Assembly: GCA_013426015.1 (NCBI GenBank)
Contig: CP058998.1
Coordinates: 372,001-436,000 of the forward strand
DNA from: Candidatus Fermentimicrarchaeum limneticum
Lineage (GTDB): Archaea > Micrarchaeota > Micrarchaeia > Burarchaeales > Fermentimicrarchaeaceae
DNA: 64,000 nucleotides
Reading direction: 5' to 3'
This document shows, in pieces, positions 1 through 7,469 of the stretch (its first letter is position 1; every line of letters starts with the position of its first letter). A model generated the notes under the pieces. It was not told where the DNA came from, searched no databases, and saw only the letters and a list, made by a program, of their open reading frames with translations. Made by a program: the position numbers and the translations under genes.

Positions 1-25
1 GGAGGATGTAGAGGCATTTCTATGA
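1..25 (+). CDS. 3' end of the 106-aa unknown gene (partial)
   Basis: Only the last codons and the stop (23-25) are inside the window. The full gene is at 25694-26014. The stop overlaps the next start by four bases (ATGA), a translational-coupling arrangement. Confidence 0.7.
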
Positions 26-942
26 CCAAGTCCGAATACCACAAGGGCATGACACAAGCGCCGGAAGGCCAGGCCCTGCTTTCAGGCTGGAATGGGGGGG
101 TCGTAACAGGGGTCGTAAACGGGGTCGTAAAACAGCCCCTTTCTACAGGCGTGGATACGACTACATCAGTAAATAGCTCGTATTTACAGCACACGCTCGG
201 CTCGGAAAAGGTTCGCAGGAAGCAGAACTTCAAGATGCACAGGAAGCTGTTCGTGTTCTGGTACCAGGGAGCGCAGCCATTGCCTCGGTGCAATCAGTAC
301 AACAACAGGAATGACAGGATCGCGTACACCGGGAAGGCCAAGAACATACCGATGGGGGTCTGGGAGAACTGGTTCAGCCGCGTTCCGGTCATCCACTCAG
401 TCGGGAACTGCCTGAAGGTGTGGATCTCGCACCCCGCAGGCCTGACTGTGGAAGAGCAGCTTTTCGAGGCAGGTACAATCGCATGGAAGTGCATGAGCAC
501 ATTCGCGAGGAAGCACGGCATCATCATAACAAAATGGACGACCAAGGACTTCGAGGAATTCACGGTCGAGAACAGGAAGCTGGACTTCCGGGTGCTGAGG
601 AAGTTCATAATGCAGGACGCTGACTTCTGCGAGAGGAAGCTTGACATGAGGATTGATTCTTCTCACTTCTGGGCGAAGACGAGGACGCAGCCCAAAATAC
701 CTAAGGTTGAGTTTTCCAAGTCCGAACTCAGCGAGAACCCGAGCCTGGTGAAGGACGACCTGATGACCTACGAATGGCTTATCCATGAGGGCGCGGGACT
801 GCTTAAAAACCAGCAGGGAACGACCAATCGGCTTGCGGAGCTCGTCCTTGAATCAATAAGGCTGAACTCGACGAATTCCGAGCAGCTGGCGTTCATTGTG
901 AGTGAGCTGAAGAAGAACGGGAAAGGGAGGGATTACGGATGA
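22..942 (+). CDS. Conserved-looking viral protein of unknown function, 306 aa
   Basis: I do not recognise this protein. The N-terminus (about residues 1-60) is low complexity with a GVVx-GVVx-GVVx run. The remaining 240 residues look globular and mixed alpha/beta with many aromatic and basic residues. There is no signal peptide or membrane segment. The ATG overlaps the stop of the preceding gene, and its own stop overlaps the next start (ATGA at 939-942), so it sits in a tight operon with early or regulatory-type small genes. A role in replication or regulation is possible but unsupported by motif. The 12-base direct repeats at 97-133 are inside its coding region. Confidence 0.7.
   Translation: MTKSEYHKGMTQAPEGQALLSGWNGGVVTGVVNGVVKQPLSTGVDTTTSVNSSYLQHTLGSEKVRRKQNFKMHRKLFVFWYQGAQPLPRCNQYNNRNDRIAYTGKAKNIPMGVWENWFSRVPVIHSVGNCLKVWISHPAGLTVEEQLFEAGTIAWKCMSTFARKHGIIITKWTTKDFEEFTVENRKLDFRVLRKFIMQDADFCERKLDMRIDSSHFWAKTRTQPKIPKVEFSKSELSENPSLVKDDLMTYEWLIHEGAGLLKNQQGTTNRLAELVLESIRLNSTNSEQLAFIVSELKKNGKGRDYG
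97..133 (+). repeat. Three 12-base direct repeats (GGGGTCGTAA-type)
   Basis: GGGGTCGTAA occurs at 97, 109 and 121 with a 12-base period, inside the 306-aa gene where it encodes GVV plus one variable residue. The copy-2 instance is 26086-26122. It may be a protein repeat only; the regular spacing also resembles replication iterons. Confidence 0.6.
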
Positions 943-1355
943 CGAAACAATTTAAGGAATTAGTCCTTGAGAAGGACACCGTATTCGAGGAAAGCATAGA
1001 AGTTGAAACATCAATCAGGTGTGCAGGGAGCGGAAGGTATAACCTGACAGTCAAAGGGGACATCAATGCAGGGGACATCACTGCATGGGACATCACTGCA
1101 AGGGACATCAATGCAAGGGACATCAATGCAGGGGACATCACTGCAGGGGACATCACTGCAGGGGACATCACTGCAGGGGACATCACTGCAGGGGACATCA
1201 ATGCAAGGGACATCAATGCAGGGGACATCACTGCAGGGGACATCAATGCAGGGGACATCATCTGCGAGTCGAGAAAGAAGAAAACAAAAACAGCAAAGAC
1301 GACAGCAAGGTTTTTCATCACAGAAAGGTCTAAACTGCAAAAAAAGGAGTGGTAA
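939..1355 (+). CDS. Pentapeptide-type repeat protein (GDITA repeats), 138 aa
   Basis: A 38-residue N-terminal segment rich in E, V and T is followed by 14 pentads, mostly GDITA, GDINA and RDINA, then a basic Lys/Thr-rich tail. A five-residue period with a central Ile predicts a right-handed beta-helix like pentapeptide-repeat proteins, though the consensus differs from the classic A(D/N)LXX. It is encoded by nearly perfect 15-base repeats. It is translationally coupled to the 306-aa gene. Function unknown; DNA mimicry or a structural role would be guesses. Confidence 0.75.
   Translation: MTKQFKELVLEKDTVFEESIEVETSIRCAGSGRYNLTVKGDINAGDITAWDITARDINARDINAGDITAGDITAGDITAGDITAGDINARDINAGDITAGDINAGDIICESRKKKTKTAKTTARFFITERSKLQKKEW
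1056..1265 (+). repeat. Tandem array of fourteen 15-base repeats
   Basis: Units are variants of GGGGACATCACTGCA, differing mainly at unit base 1 (G, A or T) and at the codon choosing Thr or Asn. There are no spacers, so this is not a CRISPR array. Because 15 is a multiple of three, reading frames on both strands stay open across it, producing several spurious ORFs. The copy-2 instance is 27045-27254. Confidence 0.9.
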
Positions 1356-1370
1356 AAGAGGGGTGAAGTT

Positions 1371-1481
1371 ATGACATTTTGTGAATGGTGCGGAAAAGAT
1401 GCAGACTACTGCGGATGTAAATATTTGCTTACTAAAGATAAAATCAGAAAATTAGATGAAAGAAGAGGGGTGAAACCATGA
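1371..1481 (+). CDS. Small Cys-rich (zinc-binding-type) protein, 36 aa
   Basis: A 36-residue ORF with C-x-x-C (FCEWCGK) and a C-x-C pair (YCGCK) in its first half, a likely four-Cys zinc knuckle, then a basic tail. It has a GGTGA-type ribosome-binding site just upstream and overlaps the next ATG by four bases. Function unknown. Confidence 0.55.
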   Translation: MTFCEWCGKDADYCGCKYLLTKDKIRKLDERRGVKP

Positions 1482-2068
1482 AAATCCTCGAACTCGGCTG
1501 CGGCAATTACAAGGGAAAGGGCTGCCCCTACAAAGGAGAGATAGTCGGTGTTGACATAGACCCAGACAGCAAGGCGGATGTGATAGCAGACATAAACATA
1601 TTCCCCTGGAGCGGGAAAGACAGGGACAACTGCATGGTTTATTTCCAAGCCGACGAGTTCGATGCTGTCTATTCGCACCACTGCCTGGAGCATCTGGAGG
1701 ACACGGTTGCGGTGATGGATGAGATATGGCGGATAACCAAGCCGAAGGGTAGGGTATTCTTGGTCGTCCCTTACGGAGTCAGCGAGTGGGCGCATTCCAA
1801 CCCGACCCACAGGAAGGACTTTGCCCACAACTCAATCGAGTATTTCACCCCCCCAAACAGCAATAAGTTCAGGCTGGTAAGCACGCACATCAACTACATC
1901 TTCGCAGGCTTCCCCGAACTGATGAGCTGGAGGGGCAGGTTGTTCAGGAAGCTGATGAAGCCGTTGGACTGGCTGATAAACATAAGCCCGTCATACTACG
2001 GGAAAATCGGGAGGTTTTACATCGGGGATGCAGACGAAATCGTATGGGAGCTGGAGGTCGTGAAATGA
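1478..2068 (+). CDS. Class I SAM-dependent methyltransferase, 196 aa
   Basis: N-terminal LELGCGN is the glycine-rich SAM loop (motif I). GVDIDPD about 20 residues later is the acidic ribose-binding strand, and FDAVYSHHCLEHL is motif IV of the Methyltransf_11 type. The C-terminal half resembles small bacterial and phage methyltransferases with PTHRKDF and EYFTP-like segments. The substrate is unknown; such viral enzymes may act on cell-surface sugars, DNA or small molecules. It is coupled to the mini-gene upstream and overlaps the next start. Confidence 0.85.
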   Translation: MKILELGCGNYKGKGCPYKGEIVGVDIDPDSKADVIADINIFPWSGKDRDNCMVYFQADEFDAVYSHHCLEHLEDTVAVMDEIWRITKPKGRVFLVVPYGVSEWAHSNPTHRKDFAHNSIEYFTPPNSNKFRLVSTHINYIFAGFPELMSWRGRLFRKLMKPLDWLINISPSYYGKIGRFYIGDADEIVWELEVVK

Positions 2069-2229
2069 AGAAGAATAACCGGAAACTAAACCTTGACTTG
2101 CACGGCATGGATTGGCTACCTACCAAATTCTTGCCTTACGCTTCAGTAGAGGAGGGTCATTATGGGAGAAAAGCACAGGTTGAGAGGGGCAGGGTTTTAC
2201 TCGGGAGAGACGCGCAAGGACCTTCTTGA
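2065..2229 (+). CDS. Small hypothetical protein, 54 aa
   Basis: The ATG overlaps the methyltransferase stop (ATGA). It is a basic protein with no recognised motif. Its 3' third overlaps the next mini-gene in another frame, so its true extent is uncertain. Confidence 0.4.
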   Translation: MKKNNRKLNLDLHGMDWLPTKFLPYASVEEGHYGRKAQVERGRVLLGRDAQGPS

Positions 2230-2338
2230 TGTAGATAAAAAATACTTCGAGACAGCAAGAGTTGAGGTTGAAAGGATCCTGGCGGGAAAGAGGATAGCCA
2301 ACTCCAACCACATCGGCTCAATAGTCCACAGGGACTGA
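2162..2338 (+). CDS. Small hypothetical protein, 58 aa
   Basis: ATG preceded by a strong GGAGG ribosome-binding site (2151-2155). The charged helical composition (RKDLLDVDKKYFETARVEVE) suggests a coiled coil or helical hairpin. It ends just before the promoter at 2343. Function unknown. Confidence 0.55.
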   Translation: MGEKHRLRGAGFYSGETRKDLLDVDKKYFETARVEVERILAGKRIANSNHIGSIVHRD

Positions 2339-2342
2339 ATTT

Positions 2343-2380
2343 CGCCCCGATACTTTTTAATAGCGAAAACCCAGTAATAT
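2343..2380 (+). promoter_or_regulatory. Promoter class A, upstream of the nuclease gene
   Basis: GC-rich CGCCCCGA is followed by a TATA box, TACTTTTTAATAG. The 23 bases 2343-2365 recur exactly at 10919-10941, and AGTAATAT recurs about 30 bases in. The GTG start at 2385 lies about 28 bases past the TATA box, so the message is probably leaderless. Copy-2 instance 28332-28369. Confidence 0.7.
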
Positions 2381-2384
2381 TAGG

Positions 2385-2807
2385 GTGAATAATAATATTA
2401 AAAACTGCTTAACCTGTGGTAAAGAAATACATAGAGAGGATTCCCCCCACGACTATGCATTCAAAATAAAAAAATTCTGTTCAGTTGAGTGCAGGCATAT
2501 CAATGATATTGTCAGGATAAAAGGAGTTAGTAATACTTACGCAGTCGGACTTTATTTCGAACTGACTCTTAAAAAGAAACTTGAAAATGACGGGTGGGTA
2601 GTTTTTAAGACTGAATATCCAACAAAACTTTTAGATTTAATTGCGTTTAAAGGTAATGAGGTTATGGTGATTCAAGCTAAAACACACAATAACAATCCAA
2701 CTATACTTGATAAATTAGAAGAATTAAAAAATTTCAAGCGTGCTTTTCCAAATGTGACAGTCAAATTAATTACAAAGGAGGAAGACTATGAAATCAAGTG
2801 CGATTAG
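2385..2807 (+). CDS. Zinc-finger plus PD-(D/E)XK-type nuclease, 140 aa
   Basis: The N-terminus has CLTCGK and a second Cys pair (KFCSVEC), a treble-clef-like zinc site. Residues 50-105 show the restriction-endonuclease-like fold pattern: an FE helix, an LLDLIAF strand carrying the Asp, then VMVIQAK, where Q replaces the usual E of the E-x-K motif as in some Hjc/Mrr-type families. Likely a DNA nuclease or resolvase-like enzyme. The start is GTG, chosen for its position after the promoter. Base composition is clearly more AT-rich than the flanking virion genes, suggesting separate acquisition. Confidence 0.65.
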   Translation: MNNNIKNCLTCGKEIHREDSPHDYAFKIKKFCSVECRHINDIVRIKGVSNTYAVGLYFELTLKKKLENDGWVVFKTEYPTKLLDLIAFKGNEVMVIQAKTHNNNPTILDKLEELKNFKRAFPNVTVKLITKEEDYEIKCD

Positions 2808-2916
2808 GCAAGTTTGGAAAGGCGGTAATGACCAATTACTTATCACAATTCCCAAGAATATTGGTATCGATAATAAGGATTTTGTGAGGATTATGAAAAC
2901 GAAGGTGAAGCTCTGA
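2788..2916 (+). CDS. Short AbrB/MazE-like protein, 42 aa
   Basis: Preceded by AAAGGAGG and overlapping the nuclease gene by 20 bases. The segment QLLITIPKNIGIDNKDFVRI matches the swapped-hairpin AbrB/SpoVT pattern (strand, P-K-x-hydrophobic, G-(I/V)-x-x-x-D). Probably a DNA-binding regulator or an antitoxin-like half. Its stop overlaps the start of the large Ser-rich protein gene. Confidence 0.5.
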   Translation: MKSSAIRQVWKGGNDQLLITIPKNIGIDNKDFVRIMKTKVKL

Positions 2917-5900
2917 TGGCTGTTTCCTCGGCTCCGGCGGGAAGTTCCACCCCGCAGGGCCAGACTGCGACCACAGGGACGGGAAAGCCTGTCGACACTG
3001 CCGGCATGGTTGCTGGAAGGCAGTACACTGTTGGCGGCAGGACCGTCGAATACCAGTACGGCAGGCTGTGGTATGTCTCCGAAGGCGGAGGGAGGCTTGC
3101 GGCTGAAGTCGGAACTGGATTGCCTCCCGAGAGATACGGGCTGCCGCAGACAGGGCCTGAGGTTTACATGGGAGGGCTTCCTCTGTCGAGCAGGAGTTAT
3201 ATCGACCCGACAACCGGGGTGCAGGTTGTGATTTACCCGAAGGGGACTCCTGCATCGGTCATAGAGGCTGGGAGGCAGAGCCTTGAGGGATTTACCGGCG
3301 GGGCTCTCGGCACTACGAAATACGGGGCGGTCTATTACACTTCCGGCTCGATGAAGGGGAAGACCATCGGCAGCATGCAAACCGAGTCGCAGCTTTCACA
3401 GGCACAGGACAACCAGCTCTGGGGGTTCGGGCCTTCCTTCGCGAGACCTGCATCTCCTGAGGGAACCGGCTGGGCTGACACACCGCTCTACAAGGCGGTT
3501 GCCGGAGAGAAGGCAGTGGCGCAGGCGGTTGCGTCATTTTCGACCAGGAGGGTCGGCGGGAATTATACGAATCTGGCTGGAAGCCTCGTCTCTTATTATG
3601 GGGAGGAGAAATTCGGGTTCCAGCGGGCTTCGACTGACATACAGGTCATGTTCTCCAAGGTTTCAGTAATCAAGCCGGATGTGATCTACAGCACGGATAT
3701 CGGTTACGGGAAAGGGGTTGAGGAGGCATTTTATTCTGGCAAGGCACTCCTTCATGGCCGTTCAGTCTCATTCTCCAGCATGCTGAATATGCTTCCGAGT
3801 TCGGAGTTCGAAATAATACCCGGATACAAGGAATCGGCAGCACCAACAAAATCGACAGCCGACAAATTATTAGAGATAGCGGGATGGAATGCCCAATGGA
3901 AAAAATTAAGTCCTCTTGGATATAGTGAGGCAGTATTCATAGCTACGGGGTTGGAGGCTGCGGGAGGTTACGGTAAGGCATTATTTGAAGTGGCGACCCC
4001 AATCGGAAGTTTTGGGGAAGCGGTCAGGGAAACTAACTGGTTCAGTAAAAACATCAACTTGCAGACAGCGTGGAATGTTGGAACTTACCCATACACCTAC
4101 ACATACAAACATCCAGGGGAAGTCCTGGGCGGGGTATCCATGCTGATGGGTGCGACGATGCCAGTAGGGGCGGCATTGAAGACATTTGCAATCTGGGGAG
4201 CTGGGGGAGTTGCATTTGCAGAAGGCTTCAAGGCAATTACGGGCCAGCCGGCGTTCTCGGACACAAAGGCGATGAGTGTGGAATTCTTGGCGGGCGGGAC
4301 TTCAGGGCTCATGATGGCTTTCGTAGGCTCTCAGATGGGTCCGGCTTTCAAGATAATCCCGAGGGAAGACGTATTCGGGACAGTCGGTGAGCTTGGCAAG
4401 AGGATGGGTGCTGGTGCGGTGACTCTCGGGGCTACAAGCGGGACGTATACCGCTTCCGAACTAATGCTCTACCATCTGCCGCCGGACTACCAAAAAATGG
4501 GAGGCTCCATGCTGATGGGCATGGGCATGGGCGCTCTTTTCGGAGGGGCATCCTACGGATACGAGAGGGCAATCAAGTCAGGCATGGCTGGCAGGGTCGG
4601 GCTGGAGCAAATTGAGATCCACCAGGCATCGGAAGGAGTGATAACCCAAAGGGTATGGACCGGAGCGTATTACGAGCAGGCTGGAAAAATCCGGTGGATG
4701 AGAGGGCTTGAAACCGGGACGGAGCTCGAGGGCAAGATAACCAAATTCTCATTCTTCAAAGGAGTTCCTGGAATAGAAACAGAGGGTTATGTCCTGTTCA
4801 ACCCCCGCGGTCTGCAACCGTTCCCGCATACGGTGTTTGAGGAGCAGATGGTGAGAATACCTATGGAGGAATATGCGGCAAGGATTGATTTGACAGGCAT
4901 CCCGCCGGAAATGAGGCTGGCGCAGATTGAAGCAGGACGCGGGCAGGGCGACTGGCTCAGATACATGCGGAGCGGGGAAGGGCAGTGGTTCACAAGACTT
5001 TCAGTCGGCAGGGAGATTGGCGAGATTTCATTCAAGCCGCCGCGGGCTGCGACTGCGACGACTATAAAAGAGGTAATAGGGAGCATGGACTTGTTCCAGG
5101 AGAGGGGGGCAGTTGATATAGTGTATGGAACCCTGAAGTCCGAACGGGCCGGGATAGTCCTGTTCGGCTCCGCGCAGCAGAAGGTCATGCTCGGGGGCGA
5201 GATGTGGGTAAGTCCCCATGACATAGACATACAGGCGATGAATCCGCCGAAGCTGGCGAGTACGCTCGTTGGAAATCTCAAGCCGATTTATGGCGAAAAC
5301 ATACGGATTTCGCCTGAGAGCGCATCCCTCATCGAAATAAGGACTGGCGGGGAATGGATCCATGCTTTCGACATCCACAGCATGTATGGATACGGCGAGG
5401 AGCTGCGGGGAGGGCTGTATCTCGCTTGGGGCAAGTATTCACAAGCGCCGATATTGAGCAGGGAGGGGTTCTTCGGTGAAACCCTTGAGACGCAGGCAAT
5501 AAGGAAGGCAGCGTCAGCTTTGACTCCGATAGAGGCAGGCTGGGGTCCTGAGCCTCACAGGCTCAAGGATGTCGGCGGTATGCTGAACATCGGAACGTTC
5601 AAGGGTGCAACCTCGGCAGTCGAAAAATTCGCATTGACGGTTCCAGAGGACATCCTGGCGGGATTCAAGGAAGGGGGCGTCTTCTTTAGGATGGGAACCC
5701 CGGCATATTCATCCCAGTCAGTATCGGCAGCAAGCAGCATACTGCTCCCGCTTTCAACACCGGCATCGTTATACGAAAGGAGCACATTGCAGCAGGATGT
5801 CTCGTCCTCAATCTCAAGGTCATTGTCATCCTCGATAGCAAGGTCATTATCAAGGGGCAGCATCTCCCCATCAAGAAGCATTTCAGCTTCGTACTCATCA

Positions 5901-6359
5901 AGAATTTCAGGCAGTTCGTCTGTGTCGGATTCCCTCATAAGAAGCCTGTTGAGTCCATCACCGGCATCCCGTTCCTCACTCAGTTCACTATCAAAATCAC
6001 TCTCCTCAAGCATGTCATCCAGCCTGAGTTCATCGGTAAGCTCATCGATAAGTTCCAGCATCAGTTCCTCAATCTCCTCAAGTTCCTCATCCAGCTCCTC
6101 GAGTAGCTCATCATCAATCTCATCACTTTTCAGCGGTGGAAGCCGATACTTCAGGTTCGACCTGCCAGGCTTCCCAGGGGCATTCTTCACAAAGAACCTG
6201 TTCAAGGAAAAAATATTCTCTGAGAAGGAGTACAAGTACACCCCATCGGTAGCGGCATCGATGGAGGACATAACCGCATCAAGCGTTGACCTGAGGGGCC
6301 TCATCTCGGGCTTGACCCTGAGGCCTGTGATAACAGGAAGCAGGAGGAGGAAGAGGTGA
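2916..6359 (+). CDS. Large virion-type protein with nucleotidyltransferase-like motif and Ser-rich region, 1147 aa
   Basis: I do not recognise the whole protein. Residues about 1-390 are Gly/Tyr/Ser-rich. Residues about 400-540 hold several Gly-rich hydrophobic stretches (MLMGATMPVGAAL, GSMLMGMGMGALFGGA), possible membrane or fusion segments. Around residues 749-770, LFGS is followed 16 residues on by HDIDI, and AFDIH follows near 817. That spacing of GS, D-x-D and a third Asp resembles the nucleotidyltransferase fold. Residues about 940-1070 are Ser/Arg-rich and almost pure Ser in part. The C-terminus is basic. Size and position at the head of the membrane-protein block suggest an internal virion or penetration protein; enzyme activity is inference. 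Confidence 0.75.
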   Translation: MAVSSAPAGSSTPQGQTATTGTGKPVDTAGMVAGRQYTVGGRTVEYQYGRLWYVSEGGGRLAAEVGTGLPPERYGLPQTGPEVYMGGLPLSSRSYIDPTTGVQVVIYPKGTPASVIEAGRQSLEGFTGGALGTTKYGAVYYTSGSMKGKTIGSMQTESQLSQAQDNQLWGFGPSFARPASPEGTGWADTPLYKAVAGEKAVAQAVASFSTRRVGGNYTNLAGSLVSYYGEEKFGFQRASTDIQVMFSKVSVIKPDVIYSTDIGYGKGVEEAFYSGKALLHGRSVSFSSMLNMLPSSEFEIIPGYKESAAPTKSTADKLLEIAGWNAQWKKLSPLGYSEAVFIATGLEAAGGYGKALFEVATPIGSFGEAVRETNWFSKNINLQTAWNVGTYPYTYTYKHPGEVLGGVSMLMGATMPVGAALKTFAIWGAGGVAFAEGFKAITGQPAFSDTKAMSVEFLAGGTSGLMMAFVGSQMGPAFKIIPREDVFGTVGELGKRMGAGAVTLGATSGTYTASELMLYHLPPDYQKMGGSMLMGMGMGALFGGASYGYERAIKSGMAGRVGLEQIEIHQASEGVITQRVWTGAYYEQAGKIRWMRGLETGTELEGKITKFSFFKGVPGIETEGYVLFNPRGLQPFPHTVFEEQMVRIPMEEYAARIDLTGIPPEMRLAQIEAGRGQGDWLRYMRSGEGQWFTRLSVGREIGEISFKPPRAATATTIKEVIGSMDLFQERGAVDIVYGTLKSERAGIVLFGSAQQKVMLGGEMWVSPHDIDIQAMNPPKLASTLVGNLKPIYGENIRISPESASLIEIRTGGEWIHAFDIHSMYGYGEELRGGLYLAWGKYSQAPILSREGFFGETLETQAIRKAASALTPIEAGWGPEPHRLKDVGGMLNIGTFKGATSAVEKFALTVPEDILAGFKEGGVFFRMGTPAYSSQSVSAASSILLPLSTPASLYERSTLQQDVSSSISRSLSSSIARSLSRGSISPSRSISASYSSRISGSSSVSDSLIRSLLSPSPASRSSLSSLSKSLSSSMSSSLSSSVSSSISSSISSSISSSSSSSSSSSSSSISSLFSGGSRYFRFDLPGFPGAFFTKNLFKEKIFSEKEYKYTPSVAASMEDITASSVDLRGLISGLTLRPVITGSRRRKR

Positions 6360-6363
6360 TAAT

Positions 6364-6981
6364 ATGCCTGCACCAAAAGACTTAACAAAAAAAGAGGAAT
6401 GGAAGAAACATCTCAGTGAATCTCATAAAGGATATCAGTTATCAGAAGAAACAAAGATAAAAATTTCTGAAGCAAACAAAGGACATAAAGGATATTGGTT
6501 AGGCAAGAAAATGAATGAAGAAATCAAAAGAAAAATGTCAGAAACTCGCAAAGGAAAGAAAATTAATCATCCTATAAGCAAAAGACTCCAAGAAAAAATG
6601 ACTAAATCAAAACAAACTTTAGAGTATAGAGAATTAAGGAGTAAAATACGATTAAATATAATTCTCCCAGTAAAAGATACTTCAATAGAACGCAAGATGC
6701 AGGACGAATTTTCAAGCAGAGAGATAGGATACTGCAAACACATTCCAGTTTGCGGAATATGCCAACCTGATATTACTTTCCCTGATAAAAAAATAGCCGT
6801 ATTTTGTGATGGAGATTATTGGCATAACTTATCTAACTACAAAATTAGAGATGCAAAACAAAATGAGATATTAAAGAATGCTGGCTGGCTTGTCTTGCGT
6901 TATTGGGAACACGAAATTAATGCAAATGTAGAAGCTATAGTTGATGAGATAGAAGAAATATTAATGAGGGTAAGAGCGTGA
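6364..6981 (+). CDS. Free-standing homing endonuclease: NUMOD3 repeats plus Vsr-like (EDxHD) nuclease, 205 aa
   Basis: The N-terminal third has NUMOD3-like repeats (SESHKGYQLSEETKIKISEA, ANKGHKGYW, ETRKGKK), DNA-binding modules of homing endonucleases. The C-terminal half shows the Vsr/EDxHD pattern: TSIERKMQ (Glu), CQPDITF (Asp), AVFCDGDYWH (Asp and His), then GWLVLRYWEHEI. It lies between two virion genes, is AT-rich with AAA/AAT-heavy codons unlike its neighbours, and overlaps the next GTG start by four bases. This fits an invading endonuclease gene. Confidence 0.8.
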   Translation: MPAPKDLTKKEEWKKHLSESHKGYQLSEETKIKISEANKGHKGYWLGKKMNEEIKRKMSETRKGKKINHPISKRLQEKMTKSKQTLEYRELRSKIRLNIILPVKDTSIERKMQDEFSSREIGYCKHIPVCGICQPDITFPDKKIAVFCDGDYWHNLSNYKIRDAKQNEILKNAGWLVLRYWEHEINANVEAIVDEIEEILMRVRA

Positions 6982-7469
6982 GCAACATAATCGATGTCAT
7001 ATATGGTGTGATGCTTATCCTTACCATAGCCTTGACGATGGTGATAGTCCTTCTCGTGCTTAATCAGTTATCAGCCGAGTCGTCAGTCCAGTCAACCTTC
7101 ACATCAGAGCAGCTGCAGCCGATAACATACGCCCAGAATGCAATCGGGCTGTTCGACTACATGCTTGTCTTCATAATGGTCATGTACTGCATAGCCGCTT
7201 TCATAACCGCGTACTACGTCAGGACCCATCCGGTTTTCTTCGTGGTGATGCTGGTATTGCAGCTCGTCGTGATTGCCGTATCAGCCCTCATATCGAATGT
7301 GTGGACCCAGATTGCGTCCGACCCGGTTTTCCTGCCGGTAACCAACACACTCACATTCACCCCGCTCATCCTGCACAACCTTCCGATAATCGTCTTGGTC
7401 ATGAGTTCCGCAATAGCCATGATATCATACAGCACCCCGGGTAATCCCTATGAGCAATATCGCGAATAG
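6978..7469 (+). CDS. Integral membrane protein, 163 aa
   Basis: The GTG start overlaps the endonuclease stop. About four hydrophobic helices at residues 8-30, 60-80, 85-107 and 130-150, with a short polar C-terminus. It overlaps the adhesin gene by 20 bases, so both are probably made from one message. Likely virion envelope or assembly protein; no family recognised. Confidence 0.7.
   Translation: MSNIIDVIYGVMLILTIALTMVIVLLVLNQLSAESSVQSTFTSEQLQPITYAQNAIGLFDYMLVFIMVMYCIAAFITAYYVRTHPVFFVVMLVLQLVVIAVSALISNVWTQIASDPVFLPVTNTLTFTPLILHNLPIIVLVMSSAIAMISYSTPGNPYEQYRE

Noticed and set aside
1056-1265. CRISPR-like array of short repeats
   Set aside because: Units are contiguous 15-mers with no spacers and encode a regular pentad protein.
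893-1374. Alternative ORFs over the 15-base repeats (plus frames at 1066 and 1085; minus frames at 893-1321 and 1011-1340)
   Set aside because: They arise because a 15-base repeat keeps every stop-free frame open; only the 939 frame is coupled to its neighbour and has a non-repeat N-terminus like a real protein.
5555-6388. 277-aa minus-strand ORF rich in Asp, Glu and Leu
   Set aside because: It is the antisense shadow of the Ser-rich coding tract (TCA/TCC codons read as acidic and Leu codons) and has no start signal.
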